Origin: an uncultured Candidatus Melainabacteria bacterium
Lineage (GTDB): Bacteria > Cyanobacteriota > Vampirovibrionia > Gastranaerophilales > Gastranaerophilaceae
Assembly (NCBI GenBank): GCA_934693235.1
Contig: CAKUUY010000009.1
Span: 1-64,000, forward strand
Reading direction: 5' to 3'
Length of the DNA: 64,000 nucleotides
The position numbers and the translations under genes were made by a program. Shown here piece after piece: positions 6,541 to 14,511 of the stretch. The first letter of the stretch is position 1. The number at the start of each line of letters is the position of its first letter. The notes beneath the pieces were generated by a model that saw nothing but the letters and a program-made list of their open reading frames with translations, made no database searches and had not been told where the DNA came from.

Positions 6541-7575
6541 ATGAAAGAACAATTAGAAAAGATATTTGCAAATGCAACTGAGGATTTGTCCAAAGCGGTT
6601 TCTATAAATGATTTGGAAGAAATCAGAGGTAAATATTTGAGTCGTAAAGGCGAATTTAATGAAATAAAGAAAAATCTTAAAAATTTGTCTAACGAAGATA
6701 AAAGGGTTGTTGGCTCTTTAGCAAATGAGATTACTAAAAAACTTGAAGAAGGCTTAAAGACTAAGCATGACGAATTTTATAGAAAAGAACTAAATGAAAA
6801 ATTGAAGCAAGAAAGAATTGACATCACTCTTCCCGGAAAATATACTCAAATTGGTAGAGTTCATCCATTGACTTCTACTACAAATGAAATTACTGCGATA
6901 TTCCAAAGCTTAGGATTTTCAGTTGTTCCGCAAGCAAATGCTCCGGAAGTTGAAACAGAATATTTTAACTTTGATGCATTGAATGTTCCGAAAGATCATC
7001 CTGCACGTGATGTTCAGGATACTTTTTATACAGAAATTGCGAAAAATGTTGTTTTAAGAAGTCAAACTTCAAACGCTCAAATTCACGCAATGGAGGGGAA
7101 AAATCCACCTATTAGAATTATTTCTCCGGGGCGCGTTTATAGAAACGAAAATATTAATGCTCGTAAAAATAACTTTTTCCACCAAATTGAAGGACTTTAC
7201 GTTGATAAAGACATCACTTTCGGGGATTTGAAAGGTGTTTTGAACGAATTTATCAGAACATATTTTGGTGCAAGTCGTCCAACAAGGTTTAGAAGCAGCT
7301 TTTTCCCATTTACAGAACCATCTGCGGAAGTTGATGTTCAGTGTATTATGTGTGAAGGTAAAGGTTGCAGAACTTGTTCTGGTACTGGCTGGTTAGAGGT
7401 TTTGGGTTGCGGAATGGTTGACCCGAATGTACTAAAAGGCGTAGGAATTGACCCTGATGTTTATACCGGATTTGCGTTCGGTATGGGGGTAGAAAGATTA
7501 GCAATGCTAAAATACGCAATCGATGATATCAGATTATTCTTTAACGACGATGTAAGATTTTTGAAACAATTTTAA
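6541..7575 (+). CDS. pheS: Phenylalanine--tRNA ligase alpha subunit
   Basis: PheS is the catalytic subunit of the alpha2-beta2 class II synthetase that charges tRNA-Phe. The protein has 344 residues. It contains the N-terminal coiled coil, motif 2 (RIISPGRVYRNENINARKNNFFHQIEG) and motif 3 (GFAFGMGVERLAMLKY). The Cys-rich insert CIMCEGKGCRTCSGTGW near residue 268 is found in many PheS proteins. An AAGGTAAT RBS precedes the ATG. pheT is not in the window; the two subunits are unlinked in cyanobacteria, which fits the proposed lineage. Confidence 0.96.
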   Translation: MKEQLEKIFANATEDLSKAVSINDLEEIRGKYLSRKGEFNEIKKNLKNLSNEDKRVVGSLANEITKKLEEGLKTKHDEFYRKELNEKLKQERIDITLPGKYTQIGRVHPLTSTTNEITAIFQSLGFSVVPQANAPEVETEYFNFDALNVPKDHPARDVQDTFYTEIAKNVVLRSQTSNAQIHAMEGKNPPIRIISPGRVYRNENINARKNNFFHQIEGLYVDKDITFGDLKGVLNEFIRTYFGASRPTRFRSSFFPFTEPSAEVDVQCIMCEGKGCRTCSGTGWLEVLGCGMVDPNVLKGVGIDPDVYTGFAFGMGVERLAMLKYAIDDIRLFFNDDVRFLKQF

Positions 7576-7596
7576 TGACAAAAATATTTATGAAAG

Positions 7597-7617
7597 AGAC
7601 CTCGAAAGAGGTCTTTA
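7597..7617 (+). terminator. Terminator between pheS and convergent pilin gene
   Basis: AGACCTC (7597-7603) and GAGGTCT (7608-7614) enclose a GAAA loop and are followed by TTATT. It lies just before the stop of the minus-strand pilin gene and can serve both. Confidence 0.7.
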
Positions 7618-7620
7618 TTA

Positions 7621-8370
7621 TTACCAAGGATAATCTTTTTCAATTTTCCAGCCATCCAACATTATTAGTGCCGCACAGCCATCTCCGGCTTCTCCAACGA
7701 GTCTTGTGTCTCTGGAGCAAGTTCTACTTTTGTTTCCAGATAGTAAATTTGTTCTTGAAAATTGAGTAAAAGGAAGAAAACAGTCAGAATATCCTCCAGG
7801 GTACAGCCCCGAGTTAAGATTTTTTACGACATTTGAACAAGCTTCATATTTAGAGGCTAGGTCAGAATTTTTCATTGTGGATTTGTTTACGAGAAAAAAA
7901 TAAAATATGTCTCTTCCAGAATAGTTTGGTCCTTTAATACCATTTATATCCAAAAAGAAAACTTTTCCTGTCGCTGCATCCCAACTTATTCCTAATATTG
8001 CTCCATCTTTTAAAATATAAAGCTTGTTATATATGATAAGCTTGGCTTTTCGGTCTATCCCAATTGGATAATCTTTATAACATTTTGTGGATCTTTCGCA
8101 TTCTTCAATTGTTTCAACATATGGCAAAATGTACTTTTGCATAAAAGTTTCAGCAGGAAGAGTTGTGTCAATTTGATCAAAATCAATACCATTGTCTGCT
8201 TGATACATTTTAAGTGCTTGTTGTAATAAAGTATACTCTTTTTTTAATCCCTCTACTGTAACTCTTTTTTGATAATTTTGAATAATAGTTGGCAATGTCA
8301 AAGCTGCTACTATCCCAATTATTCCAAGTGTTATCAAAACTTCAGCTAAAGTGAATGCGAATTTTTTCAT
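7621..8370 (-). CDS. Pilin-like surface protein
   Basis: A 249-residue prepilin-like protein. After a short basic leader (MKKFA) comes FTLAEVLITLGIIGIVAALTLP, with F at +1 and E at +5 as prepilin peptidase requires. The hydrophobic helix is followed by a large globular part with several cysteines. The family signature DINGIKGPNYSGRDIF lies near residue 170 and the end is GWKIEKDYPW. It is a close paralogue of the protein at 36646-37518. An AGAGGGAAG RBS precedes the ATG. A minus-strand promoter, TTGAAA (8425-8430) with AATACT (8402-8407) and 17-base spacing, lies upstream. It is divergent from an HTH gene, its probable regulator. Confidence 0.85.
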   Translation of the reverse strand: MKKFAFTLAEVLITLGIIGIVAALTLPTIIQNYQKRVTVEGLKKEYTLLQQALKMYQADNGIDFDQIDTTLPAETFMQKYILPYVETIEECERSTKCYKDYPIGIDRKAKLIIYNKLYILKDGAILGISWDAATGKVFFLDINGIKGPNYSGRDIFYFFLVNKSTMKNSDLASKYEACSNVVKNLNSGLYPGGYSDCFLPFTQFSRTNLLSGNKSRTCSRDTRLVGEAGDGCAALIMLDGWKIEKDYPW

Positions 8371-8401
8371 CTTCCCTCTTTTGTGTGATGTTCCACTTCT
8401 C

Positions 8402-8549
8402 AGTATTGCATATATTTATTTAGTTTTCAAGATGTTTATTTGTGTCACATTAAGAAATTTAGGTATATTTATTGTAACACATTATCATTGTTAATGCAAT
8501 ACATCAACTTATATATGTGGTACATATTTAATAAAAAATGCAATATAAT
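8402..8549. promoter_or_regulatory. Divergent promoter region with three ATGCAAT sites
   Basis: ATGCAAT occurs on the minus strand at 8405-8411, overlapping the pilin -10 box, and on the plus strand at 8494-8500 and 8538-8544. The last overlaps the TATAAT (8544-8549) in front of the HTH gene. All three continue as ATGCAATA. A motif at both promoters plus one between them is what a repressor controlling both directions would use. Confidence 0.5.
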
Positions 8550-8562
8550 GTTTAATTATTAT

Positions 8563-8874
8563 ATGAAAAAGATGTTTGGTCAGAGATTAAGAGAGTTGCG
8601 AGTTGCAAAAAAATTGACGCAGGAAACAGTGGCTGAATTGATAGATATTCAACCGGAGAATTACTCTCGAATTGAAAACGGTTTATCATTTCCGAAACCA
8701 GAGAATATTGTTAAATTAAGCAAAGTGCTTGGAGTTGAAATTGCGGAATTGTTTCAATTTTCCCATCTTAATGATTATGAAAAAATATTAGATACAATTA
8801 TAGAAAAGTTGAAATCTGACAAAGATACAACAATTATTACATATAAGTTTTTGAAAAGTTTGGGAAAATTGTAA
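8563..8874 (+). CDS. XRE-family HTH regulator paired with pilin gene
   Basis: A 103-residue DNA-binding protein. The XRE helix-turn-helix covers about residues 5-60: FGQRLRELRVAKKLTQETVA, then QPENYSRIENGLSFPKPENI, then LSKVLGVEIAELF. The C-terminal 40 residues probably dimerise. The ATG at 8563 is chosen because XRE domains begin within a few residues of the start, and because an upstream in-frame codon at 8440 would translate the promoter. TATAAT lies 13 bases before the ATG and no clear RBS is seen. It is transcribed away from the pilin gene at 7621-8370 and probably represses it and itself (inference). Confidence 0.85.
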   Translation: MKKMFGQRLRELRVAKKLTQETVAELIDIQPENYSRIENGLSFPKPENIVKLSKVLGVEIAELFQFSHLNDYEKILDTIIEKLKSDKDTTIITYKFLKSLGKL

Positions 8875-8880
8875 ATATTT

Positions 8881-9939
8881 TTATTGTACAACCTTATGCA
8901 AACCGTGCGGTTTGTCGACGTTTCTGCCGAGTGCTGTCGCAATTTCTAATGCCAAAAGCTGACAAATTACCACAAGACAGAAGGATTTTACGATTTCACT
9001 TTCGCATTTTATGTCAATGTTGAATTTTGGTGTTAATTTATCGTTTGTGCACCCAATTATTGATAATGGTGGATTGTAATCCTCTGTGATTTTACTTAAA
9101 TTTTTAATTGCAGTGTAGTTTAATTCGTTTACAGAAATATGTATCATTGCAGGTTTGTTGTTTAAGATTGCAACGTGTCCATGCATAAATTCGCCCAAAA
9201 TATTTGAATATACATTTATATAAGACGTTTCTTTTATTTTTAATGATGCTTCTTTTGCTATTGCGTATGATATTCCGTCTGCTGTAATCACAATATTTTT
9301 GAACTTAGCTAAAAACTTTGCCATTTCTTTGATTTCTGAATGTAGTGCGTAAGTTGTTTTAATATACTCAGGTAAAGTTTTTAATGCTTCAATATAATGA
9401 GAAATCTCAATTCCTTTGTGGGTTGCATATTTTAGTACTAGTAAAGTGCAACAAAGCATTTGCGTTGTGAGAGACTTTGTTGCTGCAATACTTTTTTCTT
9501 CTCCGGCGCAACAATCTATTTTAAAATCTGATGCTTCCCATATTGTAGAACTTTTTTTGTTTGTTATACAAAGTGTACGCATACCAAATTCTTTAGCTTT
9601 TCTTAAGGCTGAATTTGTGTCTGAGGTTTCACCTGATTGAGTAATAAATCCGTATAAAATATCGTTGTCGTGAGGAACAGCAGCTTTTAGAAGAAATTCA
9701 CTTGAGTAAATCGCTCTTGCTTCAATTCCTGCAACATTTCCGAATAAGTCTGCAGCAAATCGTGCACAGTGATAAGAAGATCCACTTGCGACAAATATAA
9801 CTTTTTGGATATCAACGGGAATATCAAACAGAATATAATTGTCATCATTAACGTGCGTTTCCAAGAGGTTTTTTAGAACATCCGCTTGTTCAAAAATTTC
9901 TGTTTCCATACTTGATGTTTTGTGTGAATTGAATAACAT
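8881..9939 (-). CDS. SIS-domain sugar isomerase/deaminase-like protein (GlmS-like without glutaminase)
   Basis: A 352-residue protein with two sugar isomerase (SIS) domains matching the C-terminal half of glucosamine-6-phosphate synthase. Characteristic strings are VASGSSYHCARFAAD (about 50), ITQSGETSDTNSALRKAK (about 99) and EKSIAATKSLTTQ (about 148). It has the C-terminal tail RNVDKPHGLHKVV. The N-terminal glutaminase domain with its Cys is missing. That fits the AgaS/FrlB/NagB-II-like groups, which deaminate or isomerise amino-sugar phosphates. The exact substrate is open. An AAGGAATA RBS precedes the ATG. Confidence 0.85.
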   Translation of the reverse strand: MLFNSHKTSSMETEIFEQADVLKNLLETHVNDDNYILFDIPVDIQKVIFVASGSSYHCARFAADLFGNVAGIEARAIYSSEFLLKAAVPHDNDILYGFITQSGETSDTNSALRKAKEFGMRTLCITNKKSSTIWEASDFKIDCCAGEEKSIAATKSLTTQMLCCTLLVLKYATHKGIEISHYIEALKTLPEYIKTTYALHSEIKEMAKFLAKFKNIVITADGISYAIAKEASLKIKETSYINVYSNILGEFMHGHVAILNNKPAMIHISVNELNYTAIKNLSKITEDYNPPLSIIGCTNDKLTPKFNIDIKCESEIVKSFCLVVICQLLALEIATALGRNVDKPHGLHKVVQ

Positions 9940-9971
9940 ATTTAATTTATTCCTTTAGATTTTTTTTGTTG

Positions 9972-10019
9972 GTCATTCTGAGAGTTAGCGAAGAATTTCA
10001 CTATGTGTCTCAGAATGAC
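9972..10019. repeat. REP-like palindromic repeat
   Basis: GTCATTCTGAG (9972-9982) and CTCAGAATGAC (10009-10019) are perfect 11-base inverted arms around a centre containing GCGAAGAATTTCACT. Similar ATTCTGAG...GAAGAAT palindromes are common intergenic repeats in gut bacterial genomes. It lies between gatB and the SIS gene and could stabilise the 3' end of the gatB transcript. Confidence 0.6.
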
Positions 10020-10025
10020 GTAATT

Positions 10026-11468
10026 TTAACCTAAAATATCTCTCAAAATTTCGTTAACCGCTTTAGGGTTAGCTCTACCTTTAGTTTCTTTCATTACTTG
10101 ACCAACGAAGAAGCCTAATAGGTTGTTTTTACCGTTTTGGTAAGCTTGAACTTCGTTTGGATGGGCATCAACGATTTTTTGAGCGATTTCTTTGATTGCG
10201 CCAGTATCGGAAATTTGGCTTAAACCACGTTTTTCAACGATTTCAGAAGCTTTTGTGCCATCTTTCATCATGTCGATAATGATTTGTTTTCCGATATTGT
10301 TAGAAATTGTATTTTTTTCGATTAAAGAAATTAATTCAACAAGGTTCTCAGGTGTTAATTTGGTATCTGTAATTTCTTGTTTTTGTTCTTTTAAGTATGC
10401 TGTGATTTCGCCCATAATAAAGTTAACTGCGATTTTCGGAGAAGCGCCAAGTTTTAGTACTTCATCAAAGAATAGTGCCAAGCCCATTTGTTCAACGATT
10501 ACTGCTGCGTCGTATTCGCTCAAGCCTAGTGACATATAACGTTCTCGTTTCGCTTGAGGAAGCTCAGGCATTTTGTCTTTGATTTCTTGAACCCATTCTC
10601 TTGAAATTTTTAATGGCATCAAGTCAGGTTCTGGGAAGTATCTGTAATCGTGAGCATCTTCTTTGCCTCTCATAGAACGTGTTTCTCGAGAGTTGTCGTC
10701 CCAAAGTCTTGTCTCTTGAACAACTTTACCGCCTTCTTCAACGATTTCTATTTGTCTGTCGATTTCGTATTCGATTGCTCTTTGCAAAGCAGAAAAACTG
10801 TTTACGTTTTTGATTTCAGCGCGAGTTCCAAATTCATTAGAACCTTTTGGCATAATAGAAATATTTGCATCACATCTCATTGAGCCTTCTTCCAAATTGC
10901 CGTCGCAAACGCCAATGTAACGAACGATATTTCTCAATTCTTCCATATAGTTTCTTGCTTCTTCTGAAGATCTCATATCAGGCTCTGAAACGATTTCTAA
11001 TAGAGGAGTTCCGGCTCTGTTCAAGTCAACTAGAGAATAAGAAGAACCTGCAAGACCGTCAGCACCTGCGTGAACAAGTTTGCCCGCATCTTCTTCCAAG
11101 TGAGCACGTGTGATTCCAATTCTCTTTCCCTTAACGTCTAAGTAGCCGTTTACGCAGATAGGTTCATCGTATTGCGAAATTTGATAACCTTTCGGAAGAT
11201 CCGGATAAAAATATTGTTTTCTGTCGAACTTACATCTTTCCGGAATTTCACAATTTAATGCTAACCCCGTCAAGATACCCATATTGACACATTCTTTGTT
11301 AAGAACAGGTAAAACTCCAGGCATACCTAAAGTGATAGGACTTGTTTCTGAGTTTGGCTCTTTCCCAAATTCGCAACCGTCAGGTGCGAAAATTTTTGAT
11401 TTGGTTTTAAGTTGTGCGTGAACTTCTAAACCAATTACAACTTCATATTTATCTCTCAAGTCTTCCAT
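10026..11468 (-). CDS. gatB: Aspartyl/glutamyl-tRNA(Asn/Gln) amidotransferase subunit B
   Basis: GatB is the tRNA-binding and kinase subunit of GatCAB, which amidates Glu-tRNA(Gln) or Asp-tRNA(Asn). The protein has 480 residues. It starts EVVIGLEVHAQLKTKSKIF and contains PITLGMPGVLPVLN, the kinase region (DLPKGYQISQYDEPI, ITRAHLEEDAGKLVH) and the C-terminal YqeY-like tail ending in NPKAVNEILRDIL. An AAGGAGAAAA RBS precedes the ATG. gatA and gatC are not nearby. With gltX in the window, the organism probably uses the indirect route to Gln-tRNA. Confidence 0.97.
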   Translation of the reverse strand: MEDLRDKYEVVIGLEVHAQLKTKSKIFAPDGCEFGKEPNSETSPITLGMPGVLPVLNKECVNMGILTGLALNCEIPERCKFDRKQYFYPDLPKGYQISQYDEPICVNGYLDVKGKRIGITRAHLEEDAGKLVHAGADGLAGSSYSLVDLNRAGTPLLEIVSEPDMRSSEEARNYMEELRNIVRYIGVCDGNLEEGSMRCDANISIMPKGSNEFGTRAEIKNVNSFSALQRAIEYEIDRQIEIVEEGGKVVQETRLWDDNSRETRSMRGKEDAHDYRYFPEPDLMPLKISREWVQEIKDKMPELPQAKRERYMSLGLSEYDAAVIVEQMGLALFFDEVLKLGASPKIAVNFIMGEITAYLKEQKQEITDTKLTPENLVELISLIEKNTISNNIGKQIIIDMMKDGTKASEIVEKRGLSQISDTGAIKEIAQKIVDAHPNEVQAYQNGKNNLLGFFVGQVMKETKGRANPKAVNEILRDILG

Positions 11469-11486
11469 TATTTTCTCCTTTTTATT

Positions 11487-11580
11487 AAAGACGTTAAGTC
11501 GTCAGGTCGTTAAGACTATAAGTTCATATCGTTAAGTTTTTTAATATTGAAAAGGACTTAACGTCTTATCGTCTTAAAGT
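11487..11580. repeat. Intergenic hairpin repeat (GACGTTAAGT arms)
   Basis: GACGTTAAGT near 11490 is matched by ACTTAACGTC near 11561, with additional CGTTAAG units between and AGTTCATATCG in the centre. Its build, short tandem units forming two arms around a TTCAT core, is the same as at 2451 and 33977, but the arm sequence differs. Confidence 0.45.
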
Positions 11581-11581
11581 C

Positions 11582-12754
11582 TTAGTCACTTAATTCTACC
11601 ATAAACATATCCATCAAATCAATCAATTTTCTATGCATTTTTACATTGTGAACTCTTATGTAATCAATGTTTTTTTCGATTGCAAGTGCGTTAAGTGCTG
11701 CTGTGTAAATATCTTTGGTTAAATTATCTGCATCAGCCATATCTAGCAAGCTTTTTCGTGAAATTCCGAGCATAATTGGGCAGCCTAAAGATTGAAATTC
11801 TTCTACTCTGCGGATTATTTCAAAATTATTTTCTCTCGATTTCCCAAAGCCAATTCCAGGGTCAATTATTATGTTTTCAATTCCTTTTGAGTGCGCAAAA
11901 TCTATTTTTTTTCTTAGGTTTAAGAAAATTTCTTCCATTAAGTCAGCGTATGCAGGTGAATTTTGCATATTTTCAGGAGTACCTTTAGAGTGTTGAATAA
12001 TTATCGGTATATTGTACTTTGCGATTACATTAACCATGTTTTCATCATAATCGAAACCTGAAACGTCATTGATAATGTTTGCACCGGCTTTTAGACATTC
12101 TTCTGCAACTTCTGCACAGCGTGTATCTATACTTAATGGAATTTTACCTTTTGCAAAATCAATAATAGGTAAAAGTTTTTTGAGTTGTTCAGTTGTCGGA
12201 ACAGCTTGAGAGTATGGCTTTGTAGACTCTGCACCGATATCAATAATATCTGCTCCATCTTCAATTAATTCTAATAAATGTTTTTTTGCTTTTTCAAAAT
12301 CGTTGTATATCCCGCCATCGGAAAAAGAATTTGGCGTGATGTTGAGTATCCCGACGAGTCGAGTTTGTCCCCCCTCTCCAGTAAATACGCGTCTCTCTCT
12401 TTTAACTTGGGGTAAGGTTTGGAGTATTTCTTCTCCGAGTTTTTTTAAATCAAACGGTTGATATTTCAGTTTTTCTGCAACTTTTTTTATTTGAGAAAGA
12501 CTTCCTCCTAAAATGCAGTTTGAATTTTCTATTTTGCCTGTGATGACTTCTCTATGTGTTGCACAATCACATCCGACAGAAAGAGCTGTTTGTTTGATGA
12601 TATTTGCCATTGCCGGAGTTAAAGAATAAATCTTTATATTTTTATACTCAAATTTTTCTTTAGCCTTATGCGTGTATAATCTGTCAAAACCAATTTTTTT
12701 TAATTCGGTTTCAATATCAGAATTTTTAATCTCTCTCAATATAAAATCGTGCAT
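11582..12754 (-). CDS. folP: Dihydropteroate synthase with N-terminal extension
   Basis: FolP joins 6-hydroxymethyl-dihydropterin pyrophosphate to p-aminobenzoate in folate synthesis. Residues from about 128 on match the TIM-barrel enzyme: GILNITPNSFSDGG, IIDIGAESTKP, IINDVSGF, IIDPGIGFGKS, GISRKSLL and the final IRVHNV. The first 120 residues form an extra domain containing ILGGSLSQIKKVAEKLKYQP, seen in the long (about 390-residue) DHPS proteins of some clostridia and related bacteria. No RBS is seen. A weak extended -10 (ATGCTAAGCT, 12770-12761 on the minus strand) ends six bases before the ATG, suggesting a leaderless mRNA. Confidence 0.93.
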   Translation of the reverse strand: MHDFILREIKNSDIETELKKIGFDRLYTHKAKEKFEYKNIKIYSLTPAMANIIKQTALSVGCDCATHREVITGKIENSNCILGGSLSQIKKVAEKLKYQPFDLKKLGEEILQTLPQVKRERRVFTGEGGQTRLVGILNITPNSFSDGGIYNDFEKAKKHLLELIEDGADIIDIGAESTKPYSQAVPTTEQLKKLLPIIDFAKGKIPLSIDTRCAEVAEECLKAGANIINDVSGFDYDENMVNVIAKYNIPIIIQHSKGTPENMQNSPAYADLMEEIFLNLRKKIDFAHSKGIENIIIDPGIGFGKSRENNFEIIRRVEEFQSLGCPIMLGISRKSLLDMADADNLTKDIYTAALNALAIEKNIDYIRVHNVKMHRKLIDLMDMFMVELSD

Positions 12755-12796
12755 AGCATTAGCTTAGCATGATTTTATGTATTTAACAATTAGTAA

Positions 12797-12889
12797 TTCT
12801 ATCCAGAGCAAATTTTTGTAGCATTTTCAGCGGTAATGTATTCATTAATATTGAAATATTGCATAAAGTCGATAATCCAGTTTGGATTT
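12797..12889 (-). pseudogene. Possible gene remnant
   Basis: On the minus strand about 30 codons are open and read protein-like (NPNWIIDFMQYFNINEYITA, then ENATKICSG), ending in TAG. There is a stop directly before them and no start codon with an RBS. It may be the last piece of a lost gene between folP and the HTH gene. Recognition is weak. Confidence 0.25.
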
Positions 12890-12896
12890 ACTTCCT

Positions 12897-12920
12897 AATA
12901 GGCTGCTATAGCAATCTATT
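12897..12920. promoter_or_regulatory. 24-base near-perfect palindrome upstream of HTH gene
   Basis: The core TGCTATAGCA (12904-12913) is a perfect palindrome flanked at equal distance by AATAG (12897-12901) and CTATT (12916-12920). Only the two bases between on each side break the symmetry. It ends where the -35 box of the HTH promoter would be (TAAAAT -10 at 12938-12943). It is a likely operator. Confidence 0.5.
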
Positions 12921-12950
12921 AGAAATCGATTCAGCACTAAAATTGTGAAT

Positions 12951-13220
12951 ATGCAAGAGGATTGTAAAAAGAAAGAATTAATGTCCGTTTTGGGGCAAAC
13001 TGTAAAACAACTTCGGTTAGAAAAGGCTAAGTCTATTTATAGAATTTCTGCAGAAGCATCTATGTCTAAGGCAACATGGCGCGAAGTAGAATTAGGACTG
13101 TGCAAAGATGTTACGCTTTCTACGCTATATAAAATTTCAGATGGTCTAGAAATCTCTATTTCAGATTTGTTGCAGAAAGTTAATAGCACTCTTGGAGAAG
13201 GTTTTTCGTTAACGGATTAA
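12951..13220 (+). CDS. Small XRE-like HTH regulator
   Basis: An 89-residue protein with an HTH over about residues 13-70: VLGQTVKQLRLEKAKSIYRI, then EASMSKATWREVELG, then LSTLYKISDGLEISISDLL. That is the pattern of XRE/Cro-like domains. The ATG at 12951 is preferred over the GTG at 12945, since TAAAAT at 12938-12943 places the transcription start at about the ATG. It has no pilin partner. It diverges from folP and converges on the unknown gene at 13217, overlapping its stop by four bases. It probably controls itself through the palindrome at 12897. Confidence 0.8.
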   Translation: MQEDCKKKELMSVLGQTVKQLRLEKAKSIYRISAEASMSKATWREVELGLCKDVTLSTLYKISDGLEISISDLLQKVNSTLGEGFSLTD

Positions 13221-13702
13221 TCTTTGTTTACTTGTTTTTCAATAGCTTCGGTTGTAACTTTGCCGATGTCTGATAGACCTGAAATTAGTGTAACAATACC
13301 AAATCCGTAACCAAGAGTTCCTGCTCCAAATTTAAACAATTTGCTATTGACCAGTGGTTTAAGCATTTTGGAGTTTTGAAGTGTTTTACCCCAATTAAGA
13401 ATTGCGTTCTTTGCCCATTTTGTGTTTTCAAGAACTTTGGTCCACAATCCTTTTGTTTGTTTGGCAACATCTGAGGCCGTTTTAGCAGAAGTTGTTACTC
13501 CTTTAGAAACTTTCGAAGCAGAGCTAAACATGTCAAATCCTGATTTTGCAGCTTTGGCTCTTGCTGCTGTTGTTGTTGCGGCAACAGCTCCACCACCGGT
13601 TACTACTTTTTTGTCTCTGTCTTTTTCTTCTTGAGTTCGAGGTCTGTTCAACCTGTTGTGTTTGCCTGTAAATGCAATATTTTCATCTAATGAAACAGTC
13701 AT
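13217..13702 (-). CDS. Unknown protein, paralogue of its upstream neighbour
   Basis: A 161-residue protein of unknown function. The polar N-terminus contains ENIAFTGKHNRLNRP. A Gly/Ala-rich stretch (about 35-50) and a hydrophobic, Gly-rich segment (FGAGTLGYGFGIVTLISGLS, about 128-147) could insert in a membrane. Its middle part matches the neighbour at 13702-14382: LWTKVLENTKWAKNAILNWG here against LWDKFTKSKAYTTPKGKLVE plus WG there, then NSKMLKPLV against NSKIGKPIV. Start and upstream stop overlap (TAATG), so the two genes are coupled. Secreted or envelope-associated partners are a guess. Confidence 0.75.
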   Translation of the reverse strand: MTVSLDENIAFTGKHNRLNRPRTQEEKDRDKKVVTGGGAVAATTTAARAKAAKSGFDMFSSASKVSKGVTTSAKTASDVAKQTKGLWTKVLENTKWAKNAILNWGKTLQNSKMLKPLVNSKLFKFGAGTLGYGFGIVTLISGLSDIGKVTTEAIEKQVNKD

Positions 13703-14382
13703 TATTCAGCATCCTTTTCATTTTGTTCTTTTAATGCAGTTACACCTGATGCTATACCGCCAGATGCGCCTACTGTATTGACTGTAACTTTTTCATAAGT
13801 TTCTTTTTTTACGCTTTTAATTTTGTCAAGTACCCAGTTAGCCCCATTTTTAATTTTGTTATATACTTTGCCGACAAATTCATTAGTAGCATTGAAAGCT
13901 TTTACAATAGGCTTTCCGATTTTTGAGTTTGCGAATTTATTACCCCATTCAACCAATTTCCCTTTTGGAGTAGTATAAGCTTTAGATTTTGTAAATTTGT
14001 CCCAAAGAGATTTAGCATATGTTTTAGCTGAATCATATGCTTTGTTAAGTTTTGCTTTCATTCCGACAACAGCTTTACTTTTGTTTAATGCTTTAAAACC
14101 TTGGATAGACTTTTTAGCCCCCCAGCCGGTAGCCATACCGCCTAAGATACCACCAGTTACAATGGCTCCGCCTTTTATCAATTTTTGAGCTGTTTTAGGC
14201 ATGTGCAGGTCTTTATTGTTTGCCAAATTTTCAAATTCGTCTCGTTGTTCTTCGAGTTCTTCTTTTGCTGTTTTATAAGAATCTTCATCTGCAAAAGGAT
14301 CAAATTCAAATTCTGTTTTATCTTGATTCATTTTGAATGCAGGTTTGTAATTTGTTGAAAAGTTTGGTTGAATTGTTAACAT
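13702..14382 (-). CDS. Unknown protein with PNFxTN N-terminal motif
   Basis: A 226-residue protein of unknown function. It starts MLTIQPNFSTNYKPAFK, almost the same as MLTQGITPNFATN in the unrelated protein at 55254. An acidic region (about 25-50), a Gly-rich hydrophobic stretch (GGAIVTGGILGGMATGWG, about 71-88) and a Lys-rich part follow. No Sec signal peptide is present. It is a tandem paralogue of the protein at 13217-13702, with which it shares overlapping stop and start. A GGAGAAAA RBS precedes the ATG. The N-terminal motif may be a targeting signal (see findings). Confidence 0.78.
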   Translation of the reverse strand: MLTIQPNFSTNYKPAFKMNQDKTEFEFDPFADEDSYKTAKEELEEQRDEFENLANNKDLHMPKTAQKLIKGGAIVTGGILGGMATGWGAKKSIQGFKALNKSKAVVGMKAKLNKAYDSAKTYAKSLWDKFTKSKAYTTPKGKLVEWGNKFANSKIGKPIVKAFNATNEFVGKVYNKIKNGANWVLDKIKSVKKETYEKVTVNTVGASGGIASGVTALKEQNEKDAE

Positions 14383-14511
14383 ATATTTTCTCCGTTAAAT
14401 TCTTTCACGATTACTAATATTCGTAAAGAAATTTTCTTGCTGTTTTGTTAATAAATCGTTACATATATTTTGTTCACACACATCCACCAGATTATTATTG
14501 CATATAAAGTC

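Noticed and set aside
7575..7769. Plus-strand frame after pheS
   Set aside because: Covers the terminator and the antisense of the pilin end; not protein-like.
8440..8562. N-terminal extension of the HTH gene at 8563
   Set aside because: It would translate the promoter and operator region, and XRE domains begin near the start codon.
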